Source: Haploplasma axanthum
GTDB taxonomy: Bacteria; Bacillota_I; Bacilli_A; Acholeplasmatales; Acholeplasmataceae
Direction of reading: 5' to 3'
Assembly (NCBI RefSeq): GCF_900660745.1
Contig: NZ_LR215048.1
Span: 930,001 to 994,000, forward strand
DNA length: 64,000 bases
Numbering within the stretch: the stretch's first letter is position 1; each line of letters begins with the position of its first letter. Under the pieces are notes generated by a model, which saw nothing but the letters and a program-made list of their open reading frames with translations, did no database searches and was not told the origin of the DNA. Positions 17,357-25,459 of this stretch are shown here, piece by piece. The position numbers and the translations under genes are program-made.

Positions 17357-18088
17357 ATGAAAAAAAAGATATTTATTGTTGCATTTTTAGTAACTCTTTG
17401 TTTTTTTGTAAAGTATTCATCAAATGAAAACACTGTGTTAAATGCTAAAAAAATTGATTCAAATGAATCAGTATTATCAAGCACTTATATTACAGATGAT
17501 GAAACACATTTGGGTATTATAACAGAAAAAAGTCTGTTAATATCTGAGAAATCAGGAAAAACGATTTAATCTCTTAAAAACGAATTTAAAAGATATACAC
17601 CACCATGGAGTTATAATTATCATGTTGAATGGTTCGATATTGATACAGGTTATTTAAAAGAATTCTATAGCCCATTGCAATCATCTGTTAATTATACTTC
17701 ATACGAACAAACTACTGAATACTCAACTAGTGTAACAATTGGAGTTAAACATATTGAGAAATTTGAAGCTAAACCAAGTATAGAGATTAAAGAGTTAATT
17801 AAAATATCAGGCGTTGGTTTTGAAGAGACAGAAGAAACAACAATTTCAAGAACAGAGATAAAAACTAACTCTTTCAAACTTGACAACAATATGCCTAAAG
17901 GATATTATACTTTTACTGCTGTATACCAAACAAACTACTATACATATAGACATACTTATGGTAGAAATGGTAAAAATGGTATCGATAGATCTGAAAAAAT
18001 AGGACAAGGTGATAATACTGGAATGTACTTATTCACTTCTAAAAAGCCTGCATTGGCATGGGTTTATACAGGAAATAGGGCATTCTAA
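17357..18088 (+). pseudogene. Secreted beta-rich protein interrupted by an in-frame TAA
   Basis: The gene starts at ATG 17357 after AGGGG with a signal peptide (MKKKIFIVAFLVTLCFFV) and runs 70 codons to a TAA at 17567-17569. The same frame then continues uninterrupted from 17570 to a TAA at 18086-18088 (about 172 more codons), with one base change needed to restore a protein of about 243 residues. The second part is S/T-rich with alternating residues (SYEQTTEYSTSVTIGVKHIE and a second strand-like run ISRTEIKTNSFKL), reminiscent of the membrane-inserting hairpins of aerolysin/ETX-type pore formers; that resemblance is my impression only. It may be a real nonsense mutation, a sequencing error or programmed readthrough. 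A lipoprotein gene follows 5 bases later. Confidence 0.7.
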
Positions 18089-18093
18089 TAGAT

Positions 18094-18873
18094 ATGAAAA
18101 AAACCTTATATACTATTTTACTAATAATAAGTACATTCTTATTGAATTCATGTTCTAAGAATGAGTTAATTAACTTGGGGTCTAACTATTTTAGTTTTAA
18201 TATTTACAAAACTGATACAAATGACATAAGTGTTAGTATTCCCATAATAATGAATAAAGGCGCTGATAAAATAGTGTTAGTTGAAATAGATGATGAAAAC
18301 AATAAAAATGTTCGAAAATATGCACTTAATGAGAAGTTTGATTATCTTTTTGAGTATAATGGAAAATATGTTTATCAAATAGTATTAAACATTAAAACTA
18401 ATCATAAAATTGATAGATTAAATATCAATAATATTGAATTAAAAATTGATGAAAAGAAATATAACTTAAAACCAAAAAAATTCACAATAAACTACTACTT
18501 GAATGAAGAAGATAATTTAACTGATTTAAGTATAAGAGAAAGAATTATTATTAATCCAGTTTTCCCTAAGGTATTTAGTCTTGAATATAATACTAGTGAT
18601 ATAGTTAAATTTAACTACATAAAAAATGGCTTGACAGAGGAAGAAATTAAAACATGTAATCTTAATATTGATAATGAAATAAAAAGTGGGCAATATATAT
18701 CGAAAAATAATTCGAGTTTAAAGTACAATAATATTTATTCGGAAACAAAATACACTAAGAATATATATAATCATCTAATTAGTGTATGTATTGATGAAAT
18801 GGACTATTATATTGCATCACCAATTGTTCAAATATATGATTATAGTTATGATAAGATAAAAGAATTATTATAA
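18094..18873 (+). CDS. Putative lipoprotein of unknown function
   Basis: A 259-residue protein with a lipoprotein signal peptide: positive N-terminus (MKKTLYTILLIIS) and lipobox LNSC with C20 as the lipid-attachment residue. The mature part is rich in N, K, I and Y and appears beta-rich with a few short helices. No family was recognised. It starts 5 bases after the interrupted secreted-protein gene with no good ribosome site of its own, so it is probably translationally dependent on that gene. A surface lipoprotein beside an exported protein could be its immunity or receptor component (inference). Confidence 0.75.
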   Translation: MKKTLYTILLIISTFLLNSCSKNELINLGSNYFSFNIYKTDTNDISVSIPIIMNKGADKIVLVEIDDENNKNVRKYALNEKFDYLFEYNGKYVYQIVLNIKTNHKIDRLNINNIELKIDEKKYNLKPKKFTINYYLNEEDNLTDLSIRERIIINPVFPKVFSLEYNTSDIVKFNYIKNGLTEEEIKTCNLNIDNEIKSGQYISKNNSSLKYNNIYSETKYTKNIYNHLISVCIDEMDYYIASPIVQIYDYSYDKIKELL

Positions 18874-18874
18874 G

Positions 18875-18915
18875 ATATAGGTGACAGTTTATTAAATTGT
18901 TACCTATATTTTTAA
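18875..18915 (+). terminator. Terminator after the lipoprotein gene
   Basis: 12-bp stem (atataggtgaca 18875-18886 with tgttacctatat 18898-18909, one G-T pair) followed by T-run. It separates the secreted-protein/lipoprotein pair from the following ABC genes, though readthrough is possible. Confidence 0.78.
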
Positions 18916-18931
18916 AAAAAGGAAGATAAAA

Positions 18932-20989
18932 ATGATTAAATTAACAAATGTTTCTAAAGGGTATTTTAAAAACGGAAAATATGAATATGTACTCGATGAT
19001 ATTAATTTAGAAATAAATAGTTGCGGTTTAATTACCCTCTTAGGAGAAAATGGATCAGGTAAAACTACATTATTGAAAATAATTGCCAAAAAAATAGACA
19101 TGAGTCGAGGGGAATATGATATTAATTTTACCGATGAAAATGTAACAGATAGTAAGTTAATTACATATATGGGACATGAATACAATTATATTGATCATTT
19201 AACTGTTTTTGAAAATGTATATGAATCAATGTTGATTAATAAAGGCGCTTCATTTAAAATTGATGAAGTAAATGACTATTTAAAAATTACTAATTTATTT
19301 AATGAAAAAGATACAAAAGCAAGTAATTTATCTGAAGGTGAAAAACAAAGGTTATCTATCATAAGAACAGTTATAAAAGATTCGTATGTATATATATATG
19401 ATGAACCAACTTCAAAATTAAATTTGGAAAATATTAAGATTATTAAAGATTTAATAGTTAAGCAAGCAAAGAAAAAAATCGTTATTATTGCAACGCATGA
19501 AAAACTCTTTTTAGATGAAAGTGATAGAATCATTAAACTCGCAAATGGTAAAATAGTATCAGATGAGCAAAAGATTAAAAGCAATAATACAATTTCTGTC
19601 AATGAAAATAGAACTGAAAATGAAGTTAATTTAGTGATTAAGACAATTCTTAAAACTGATCTTCTAAGAAAACCTAGCAATCTATTTCCAAAATTTTTCT
19701 ATACTTTGCTCGTTTTAGTGATTACTTTGCTGGCAATCTTAAACTTCAATTATAATAAAATTTACTATGGAAATTATTTTGATAACTATGTTGAAGTAGC
19801 CAGAAAAGATGGTAAAGAGTTTTCTAGTAATGAATATGAAAAATTTTCTAATAATAAATATATTGAGAATGTTTATGTAAATGAAATTATATATTATGTT
19901 GAAGATTATGCATCAAATAGTCAAAAGTTAGTTAATGTTTATTCAAGTTCAAATTTTAAAACAGATGATTTGATTATTGGAAGATTACCAAAAAATGCTA
20001 ATGAGATTGTTTTAACTTCGGAATATTTGAAATACTATCAGCTACATACTAATGATTTTTACTATCAATCAAATATAAAAAACATGAAAGTTATCGGAAT
20101 ATCAAATGAATACAATATAGTCTCTAAAGAAAAGTTTATTGAATTGATTGGAAATAGTATGTTTAAGAAAAATGGAATAAGAATAAAAGGTAACGGTTTC
20201 GACAAAACTTATATCTCTATAATTAATTTTTTGAAGTTTAATGAAGAGCTAAAAGAAGATGAATATATAATTAACATTGGAAATGAAATGGAAGAATCAA
20301 GTGAATTTTTGAAAAATTTAAATGATGAAAACAAGGTGTTTTTAGCAAAAACTAATACTGAAGTTATTTTTGAAATAGATCCTATAGTTAAACATGTAAG
20401 TGGTAGTTTAGCTTCGGTAGAAATAAACTATAAAACTTTTGAAAAAATAATAAGCCAATACAAAGATGAATTTTCAATAAAATACAATGATTATTCAAGT
20501 GATTTAATACGCCTAAAAATTAATAAATATTCGGATTTTTTGAAATTAGAAAATTCAATTGGTAATGATTATGTGTTTTTAACAAATAATCATATTCTAA
20601 ATGAACGATATAAAGATAATTACTTTGATATTTTAGTATTTATTACACTTTTTTTATGTTTTATATATTTAAATTTAAAAATATATCTAAGAATAATTAC
20701 AAAAAAAGAATTAAAAAACATTGAAAAAAGAATTGAAAATGGGTTAAATTCTAATCTTATCAACTTAATAAATATGATAAAGAATACAATAGTTTTCATT
20801 GCTTCTTTGATATTTAGTATTTTATGTGTTTATATAATTAAAATATTTTTCCCATATTTAAGCGCATATTTTAAAGTTTCCCAATTTTGGGTTTTAATTT
20901 CGATATTTTTTAGTATTATCGTTTTAAAAATGTTTCTTTCAATTAAAATATTTTCTAAGAAAGAAAAAAATGGAGGGTCTACAATATGA
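18932..20989 (+). CDS. Fused ABC ATPase-permease
   Basis: A 685-residue fusion. ATPase motifs: Walker A GENGSGKT (38-45), signature LSEGE (133-137), Walker B IYDE (155-158), H189. The usual Q-loop glutamine appears replaced by H82 (TYMGHEYNYID). A membrane segment follows at about 252-270, then an extracellular domain and C-terminal membrane segments near 568, 610 and 655. RBS AAAGGAAG lies 6 bases upstream. The stop overlaps the next ATPase start (ATGA), so it is the first gene of a three-gene operon encoding at least one complete exporter. Substrate unknown; context suggests exported protein, peptide or lipid handling. Confidence 0.85.
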   Translation: MIKLTNVSKGYFKNGKYEYVLDDINLEINSCGLITLLGENGSGKTTLLKIIAKKIDMSRGEYDINFTDENVTDSKLITYMGHEYNYIDHLTVFENVYESMLINKGASFKIDEVNDYLKITNLFNEKDTKASNLSEGEKQRLSIIRTVIKDSYVYIYDEPTSKLNLENIKIIKDLIVKQAKKKIVIIATHEKLFLDESDRIIKLANGKIVSDEQKIKSNNTISVNENRTENEVNLVIKTILKTDLLRKPSNLFPKFFYTLLVLVITLLAILNFNYNKIYYGNYFDNYVEVARKDGKEFSSNEYEKFSNNKYIENVYVNEIIYYVEDYASNSQKLVNVYSSSNFKTDDLIIGRLPKNANEIVLTSEYLKYYQLHTNDFYYQSNIKNMKVIGISNEYNIVSKEKFIELIGNSMFKKNGIRIKGNGFDKTYISIINFLKFNEELKEDEYIINIGNEMEESSEFLKNLNDENKVFLAKTNTEVIFEIDPIVKHVSGSLASVEINYKTFEKIISQYKDEFSIKYNDYSSDLIRLKINKYSDFLKLENSIGNDYVFLTNNHILNERYKDNYFDILVFITLFLCFIYLNLKIYLRIITKKELKNIEKRIENGLNSNLINLINMIKNTIVFIASLIFSILCVYIIKIFFPYLSAYFKVSQFWVLISIFFSIIVLKMFLSIKIFSKKEKNGGSTI

Positions 20990-21711
20990 TTAAATTAGAA
21001 AATATATCTAAAAAATATCGTGGTAAAATTTCTAAAGTCATTTTTAAGGATGCTAATCTCCATATAGAAAAAAAAGGGATTTATTGTATTAAAGGAAAAT
21101 CAGGTATTGGAAAGTCCACATTGTTAAGAATTATTAGTGGAATTGAAAATGCTGATAGTGGAAAGATTTTTTTTAATAATAAAGAAATAAAATCAACAAA
21201 TGAATTTTTAAAACTAAGAAAAAATAGAATTGGAATACTTTCTCAAAATCATAATTATCCAATGGAGTATAGTATTGAGTATTATTTTGAAAGTTTAGGG
21301 AGAATTTTAAAAACAAAAATAGAATATAAGAGAATAATTGCTCTTTTCAACAAAGATAAAATATTAAGTAAAAAATATGATGATTTATCAGCTGGTGAAA
21401 AAAGAATAATTGAGATTGCAGGAGCTTTTTTAATTGATAGTAAAGATGTGATTATATTAGATGAACCTTTTTCAAATTTAGATTCAAACAACTCATTGGT
21501 ACTTTCTGAATTATTGAAACTAGAATCAAAAGATAAAACAATCATAATTGTATCGCATGAAGAGGAAAATTTGAATGACATTGTTGATTTTTATATTGAA
21601 ATTAATGATAGAAAAATTAGAGTTGTTAAGAACAACAAGAATATTTTAAATGCAGAATATGATAAACAAGTTACTAAAGAAAAAAAGATAGTTATAAATT
21701 TTCAAAAATAA
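20986..21711 (+). CDS. ABC transporter ATP-binding protein
   Basis: A stand-alone ABC ATPase of 241 residues with all motifs: Walker A GKSGIGKS (37-44), Q87, signature LSAGE (134-138), Walker B IILDE (156-160) and H191. It is of the LolD/MacB-like branch that energises FtsX-type permeases. Its start overlaps the preceding fusion gene by four bases, and the permease gene 17 bases downstream has no ATPase domain, so these two probably form a transporter. It could also energise the permease at 15048 whose own ATPase is dead. Confidence 0.9.
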   Translation: MIKLENISKKYRGKISKVIFKDANLHIEKKGIYCIKGKSGIGKSTLLRIISGIENADSGKIFFNNKEIKSTNEFLKLRKNRIGILSQNHNYPMEYSIEYYFESLGRILKTKIEYKRIIALFNKDKILSKKYDDLSAGEKRIIEIAGAFLIDSKDVIILDEPFSNLDSNNSLVLSELLKLESKDKTIIIVSHEEENLNDIVDFYIEINDRKIRVVKNNKNILNAEYDKQVTKEKKIVINFQK

Positions 21712-21728
21712 AGAAAAAATTCAGTTTA

Positions 21729-23021
21729 ATGAGGTTTCTATTTTGTTTAAATTTTATAGTAGCATTATTATTGAATTTGAGTTTTTCAAAAATTAAACTG
21801 GAGCCAGTTGAAACTTTAAATGGTGAAGAAATTATTAGTGTTGATAGTAATTATGATTCAAAAAACGTTCGATCTATTATTAGAGATAGTATCTATGAAG
21901 TGGTTGAAAAAAATAATCTAAAAATTAACGCATCAAAGTTTCGAAATTTAGATATAAAGTTTAAAAACAAAGAAATTAGTTTGGATTTACAAAGAATAGT
22001 TTCTTTAGAAAATCATAATGATTTAAGACCTGTTTTTGGTGAAATTACTAATGATATGAATGAAATATATGTTGATATTACAATCTTTAACAAATATAAA
22101 CAAAAACTTTCTTTGCTTGGAATTCATAAACCAGCAGATCTGCTTGGAATTGAACTTTCTGATAAATATTACAAATCTAACTATAAAGTTGGAGCTATAG
22201 TGGATACAGGAAGTCAAATTATATTTCAAACTGAATCTAATTTTTATGAGGATACAAGAATTAGTATTAATTTAGAAGGTGGAATTGAAGCATCAATTAT
22301 CAATGACAATTATGCAGTTAATTTAAATCCTAATGAGGCTATTGTAAGTGAAAAGTTTTTGAAATCAAATAATCATAAAGTTGGTGATTCTTTGAAAATA
22401 ATAGTATCGAAAAATAAAACATATATTTTTAAAATTTATGATGTATCAAATGATATAAACTCCGATATAATGATAAAAAATGAAGAAGCATATAAGATTA
22501 TGTATAAAATGGTTCCTAATTATCTAAAGGGTAAATATTATATTTACATTTTAAACGATAATGTAGAAAATATTAACGATGAAGATAATATTTATTATGA
22601 GGTAATATCTAATAATAAACATATTAACACAGAAAATAAAGATAGAATTGAATCAATAGAAATGTTTAGAATAATAATAGCCATTTTCTTATTTTTACAA
22701 TTAGTAGCAATAATCATAAAAGAGTTTCTAGTGATAAATAACAAAAAATATAAATTTCAGGTTTTCTTTTTACTTGGCATAGGAATAAGAGAATCACTAA
22801 TGAATGAAATTTTAGAGACAAAAAAAGAAAATTTAACTATCTTACTTTCAATAATTGCTGGAATATGGATTTATTTTATAGTAACATTATCTCCTTTAAA
22901 AAATATATTATATTTTTATTCACCATTTATATTAGGAATCTTATCAGGAATAGTCTTAATATTACTTAATATTCTTATAAAAATTAGTTCAATATTTTTC
23001 GTGAGAAATAGGAATAAATAG
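21729..23021 (+). CDS. FtsX/MacB-type ABC permease subunit
   Basis: A 430-residue membrane protein: one N-terminal membrane segment (3-20), an extracellular domain of about 290 residues, and three C-terminal membrane segments (about 315-336, 358-378, 392-425). This is the topology of MacB/FtsX permeases. No ATP-binding motif. It is the last gene of the 18932-23021 operon and partner of the ATPase just upstream. The ribosome site is weak (only AATGAGG overlapping the start, with ATG 21729 before the GAGG), so coupling to the upstream gene is likely. Confidence 0.75.
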   Translation: MRFLFCLNFIVALLLNLSFSKIKLEPVETLNGEEIISVDSNYDSKNVRSIIRDSIYEVVEKNNLKINASKFRNLDIKFKNKEISLDLQRIVSLENHNDLRPVFGEITNDMNEIYVDITIFNKYKQKLSLLGIHKPADLLGIELSDKYYKSNYKVGAIVDTGSQIIFQTESNFYEDTRISINLEGGIEASIINDNYAVNLNPNEAIVSEKFLKSNNHKVGDSLKIIVSKNKTYIFKIYDVSNDINSDIMIKNEEAYKIMYKMVPNYLKGKYYIYILNDNVENINDEDNIYYEVISNNKHINTENKDRIESIEMFRIIIAIFLFLQLVAIIIKEFLVINNKKYKFQVFFLLGIGIRESLMNEILETKKENLTILLSIIAGIWIYFIVTLSPLKNILYFYSPFILGILSGIVLILLNILIKISSIFFVRNRNK

Positions 23022-23029
23022 TTGTTTTG

Positions 23030-23038
23030 TGATATAAT
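23030..23038 (+). promoter_or_regulatory. Extended -10 promoter of pepF
   Basis: TGA-TATAAT (TATAAT 23033-23038), 31 bases before the pepF start. It separates pepF from the ABC operon. Confidence 0.5.
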
Positions 23039-23068
23039 TGTTTTTAAATAAAAAAGGAAGTGTAGCAT

Positions 23069-24880
23069 ATGGATAAAAAAGTATTAAAAAGACATGAAGT
23101 AGAAGAAAAGTATACTTGGGATTTAAAAAGACTTTTTAAAACTGAGAAAGATTATGATAATGCAGTTAATGAAGTAATGGATTTAGTTGATAAATTTCAA
23201 GAAAACTATAAAGGAAAAATCAAATCTGTAGCATTAATAAATAATGCATTAAATGATTATAGACATTTAACAACAAAATTAAACTATGTTGGTACATATC
23301 AAAATCTTCATTTAAGTGTTGATCAAACAAATGAAGAAAATGTTATGAGATCAGGAAATATAGGAATTAAATATGCTGAGATTGGTTCTAAACTAACTTT
23401 TTTCTCATCAGAACTAAAAGCACTTAATGATGAATTATTAAATGAAGCAGCGAAAGTAAGTGCTGATAATAATTTATATATAAAAGAAATAATGAAAGAT
23501 AAAAAACATAGTTTAAGTGCTGAAGTAGAACAAGCATTATCAGAGTTTTCACAAGTTTTAGGTTCTACATATCCAATGTATGATAAAGTTAAATTTAGTG
23601 ATATGAAGTTTGATTCATTTGAAATAGATGGAAAAGAATATCCAATGTCATTTACATTATTTGAAAATGAATGGTCATATGATTCTAATCATAAGGTTAG
23701 AAGAGCGGCTTTTAAAGCTTTCTACGAAAAATTAGGAGAATATGAAAATGGATTAGCTCATAATTATCAAACACATGTCCTAAAAGAAAAGGCATATGCT
23801 ACCTTAAAAGGATTTGATTCAGTAATTGATTATTTACTATATAATCAAGATGTAAGTCGTGACATGTACGATAGACAAATTGATTTAATTATGGAATATC
23901 TATCTAAGCCAATGCAAAAGTTCGCAAAACACATTAAAGATATTTATGGATTAGATAAATTAACATATGCAGATTTGCATCTTGCTATTGATGATGAATT
24001 TGAACCAAAAGTTACTATTGAAGAATCAAGAGAATATTCAATTAATGCTCTTTCAATATACGGAAGTGAGTATACTGAAATGGTTAGAAAATCATTTGAT
24101 GAAAGATGGATTGATTTCCCTCAAAACTTAGGTAAATCAACAGGAGGATTTTGTTCAAGTCCTTACCAAAAGGGATCATTTATTTTATTAAACTGGAATA
24201 GTCAAATGAGTGAAGTGTTTGTATTAGCTCATGAACTTGGTCATGCTGGACATTTTTATTATGGCGGTAAAAATCAAAATGCGTTTAATACTAGACCATC
24301 ATTATACTTTATTGAAGCACCTTCAACAATGAATGAACTTATTATGGCAGACTATTTAAAGAAACAAAATAATGATCTAAGATTTAATCGTTGGGTATTA
24401 TCAACAATCATTTCAAGAACTTATTATCATAACTTTGTTACACACTTATTAGAAGCTGCATACCAGAGAGAAGTTTATAAGCGTGTTGATGATAAAAAAC
24501 CTTTATCAGCTAAAGTTTTAAATGAGTTAAAACTTAATGTATTAAAGAAATTCTGGGGAGATACAGTTGAAATAGATGATTATGCTGGAAGAACTTGGAT
24601 GAGACAACCACATTACTTTATGGGACTATACCCATACACATATAGCGCAGGATTAACTGTTGCTACTGCAACATTTGAGAAAATTAAAAACAATGAATTA
24701 GATATTAATAGATGGTTAGATGTTTTGAGTGCTGGAGGAACTAAAAATCCACTAGAATTAGCAAAGATGGTTGATGTAGATTTAAGTACTGAAAAACCAT
24801 TACTAGAAACAATTAAGAGTATTAGTAATATTATTAATGAAATAGTTGAATTAACTGATAAAATAAATGAAAGCAAGTAA
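23069..24880 (+). CDS. pepF: Oligoendopeptidase F
   Basis: A 603-residue cytoplasmic M3B zinc metallopeptidase that cuts peptides of about 7-17 residues. The HExxH zinc site is H388-E-L-G-H392 (within AHELGHAGHFYYGG), with the downstream glutamate in IEAPSTMNE. Length and whole-sequence pattern match PepF. RBS AAAGGAAG precedes the start by about 8 bases. It supplies amino acids from peptides, a plausible central route for an organism of reduced biosynthesis, and may also turn over signal peptides or exported-peptide fragments from the neighbouring cluster. Confidence 0.95.
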   Translation: MDKKVLKRHEVEEKYTWDLKRLFKTEKDYDNAVNEVMDLVDKFQENYKGKIKSVALINNALNDYRHLTTKLNYVGTYQNLHLSVDQTNEENVMRSGNIGIKYAEIGSKLTFFSSELKALNDELLNEAAKVSADNNLYIKEIMKDKKHSLSAEVEQALSEFSQVLGSTYPMYDKVKFSDMKFDSFEIDGKEYPMSFTLFENEWSYDSNHKVRRAAFKAFYEKLGEYENGLAHNYQTHVLKEKAYATLKGFDSVIDYLLYNQDVSRDMYDRQIDLIMEYLSKPMQKFAKHIKDIYGLDKLTYADLHLAIDDEFEPKVTIEESREYSINALSIYGSEYTEMVRKSFDERWIDFPQNLGKSTGGFCSSPYQKGSFILLNWNSQMSEVFVLAHELGHAGHFYYGGKNQNAFNTRPSLYFIEAPSTMNELIMADYLKKQNNDLRFNRWVLSTIISRTYYHNFVTHLLEAAYQREVYKRVDDKKPLSAKVLNELKLNVLKKFWGDTVEIDDYAGRTWMRQPHYFMGLYPYTYSAGLTVATATFEKIKNNELDINRWLDVLSAGGTKNPLELAKMVDVDLSTEKPLLETIKSISNIINEIVELTDKINESK

Positions 24881-24943
24881 TTGTATTTTCAAAAGTCATT
24901 TTGTTGCAATAACTTGAAATATCATATACAATGAAATTAAAGT

Positions 24944-24978
24944 AAATAGACAGCTTAAAGGGCTGCCTATTTTATTAT
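24944..24978 (+). terminator. Terminator region after pepF
   Basis: 11-bp stem with one mismatch (aaatagacagc 24944-24954 / gctgcctattt 24962-24972) and T-rich tail. Confidence 0.65.
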
Positions 24979-25042
24979 ATTAGATAAAAAATAGGGTTAT
25001 TTTTACTTGAAATATATGGAACAACTTTCAGAGTCAAAATAG

Positions 25043-25071
25043 TTGTTGAAAATAGTTTTCAACTTTATAAT
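25043..25071 (+). promoter_or_regulatory. nrd promoter with palindromic operator in the spacer
   Basis: TTGTTG (25043-25048), 17-base spacer, TATAAT (25066-25071). A perfect 8-bp inverted repeat, gttgaaaa-tag-ttttcaac (25045-25063), overlaps the -35 and spacer. An outer repeat aacaact/agttgtt reaches 25047. A repressor such as NrdR would block polymerase from here, although the sequence is not the classical NrdR box. Confidence 0.6.
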
Positions 25072-25095
25072 CATAAGTAATTGGAGGGGAATTTT

Positions 25096-25458
25096 ATGAT
25101 CGTTGTGTTTGATAGTTTAACTGGTCAATCCAAAAGATTCGCAAGTAAACTAGGATATGAAATTATAAGTGTCGATGATTATTATGATGAAGATGAAGAA
25201 ATATTCTTAGTTACAAGAACATTTAATTTTGGACAAATACCAGTGCCAACAGTTGAATTTCTAAATGATTATCACGACAGAGTAATTGGAACTGCAGTAT
25301 CTGGAAATAGAAACTGGGGAACAAATTATGGAAAAGCAGGCGATAAGATTAGAGACCTTTATAAAATACCTTTAGTTTTAAAGTTTGAAGGATCAGGATT
25401 CGATAGAGATGTCGAGATTGTAAAAAAATGGATAGAAGAAAATAAAAAGGGAGTATGA
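25096..25458 (+). CDS. nrdI: NrdI flavodoxin-like ribonucleotide reductase activator
   Basis: A 120-residue flavodoxin-like protein that supplies oxidant to assemble the dimanganese-tyrosyl radical of NrdF. FMN-site features: an N-terminal phosphate-binding loop region (FDSLTGQSKRFA) and GNRNWGTNYGKAGD, the typical NrdI isoalloxazine loop. ATG 25096 is preferred because GGAGGGG lies about 7 bases before it; a TTG 15 bases upstream is in frame but overlaps the ribosome site. It is first in the nrdI-nrdE-nrdF-nrdH operon. Confidence 0.93.
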   Translation: MIVVFDSLTGQSKRFASKLGYEIISVDDYYDEDEEIFLVTRTFNFGQIPVPTVEFLNDYHDRVIGTAVSGNRNWGTNYGKAGDKIRDLYKIPLVLKFEGSGFDRDVEIVKKWIEENKKGV

Positions 25459-25459
25459 T

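Noticed and set aside
24881-25042. Riboswitch before the nrd operon
   Set aside because: The promoter sits 25 bases before nrdI, leaving no room for an aptamer; the upstream hairpin is the pepF terminator.
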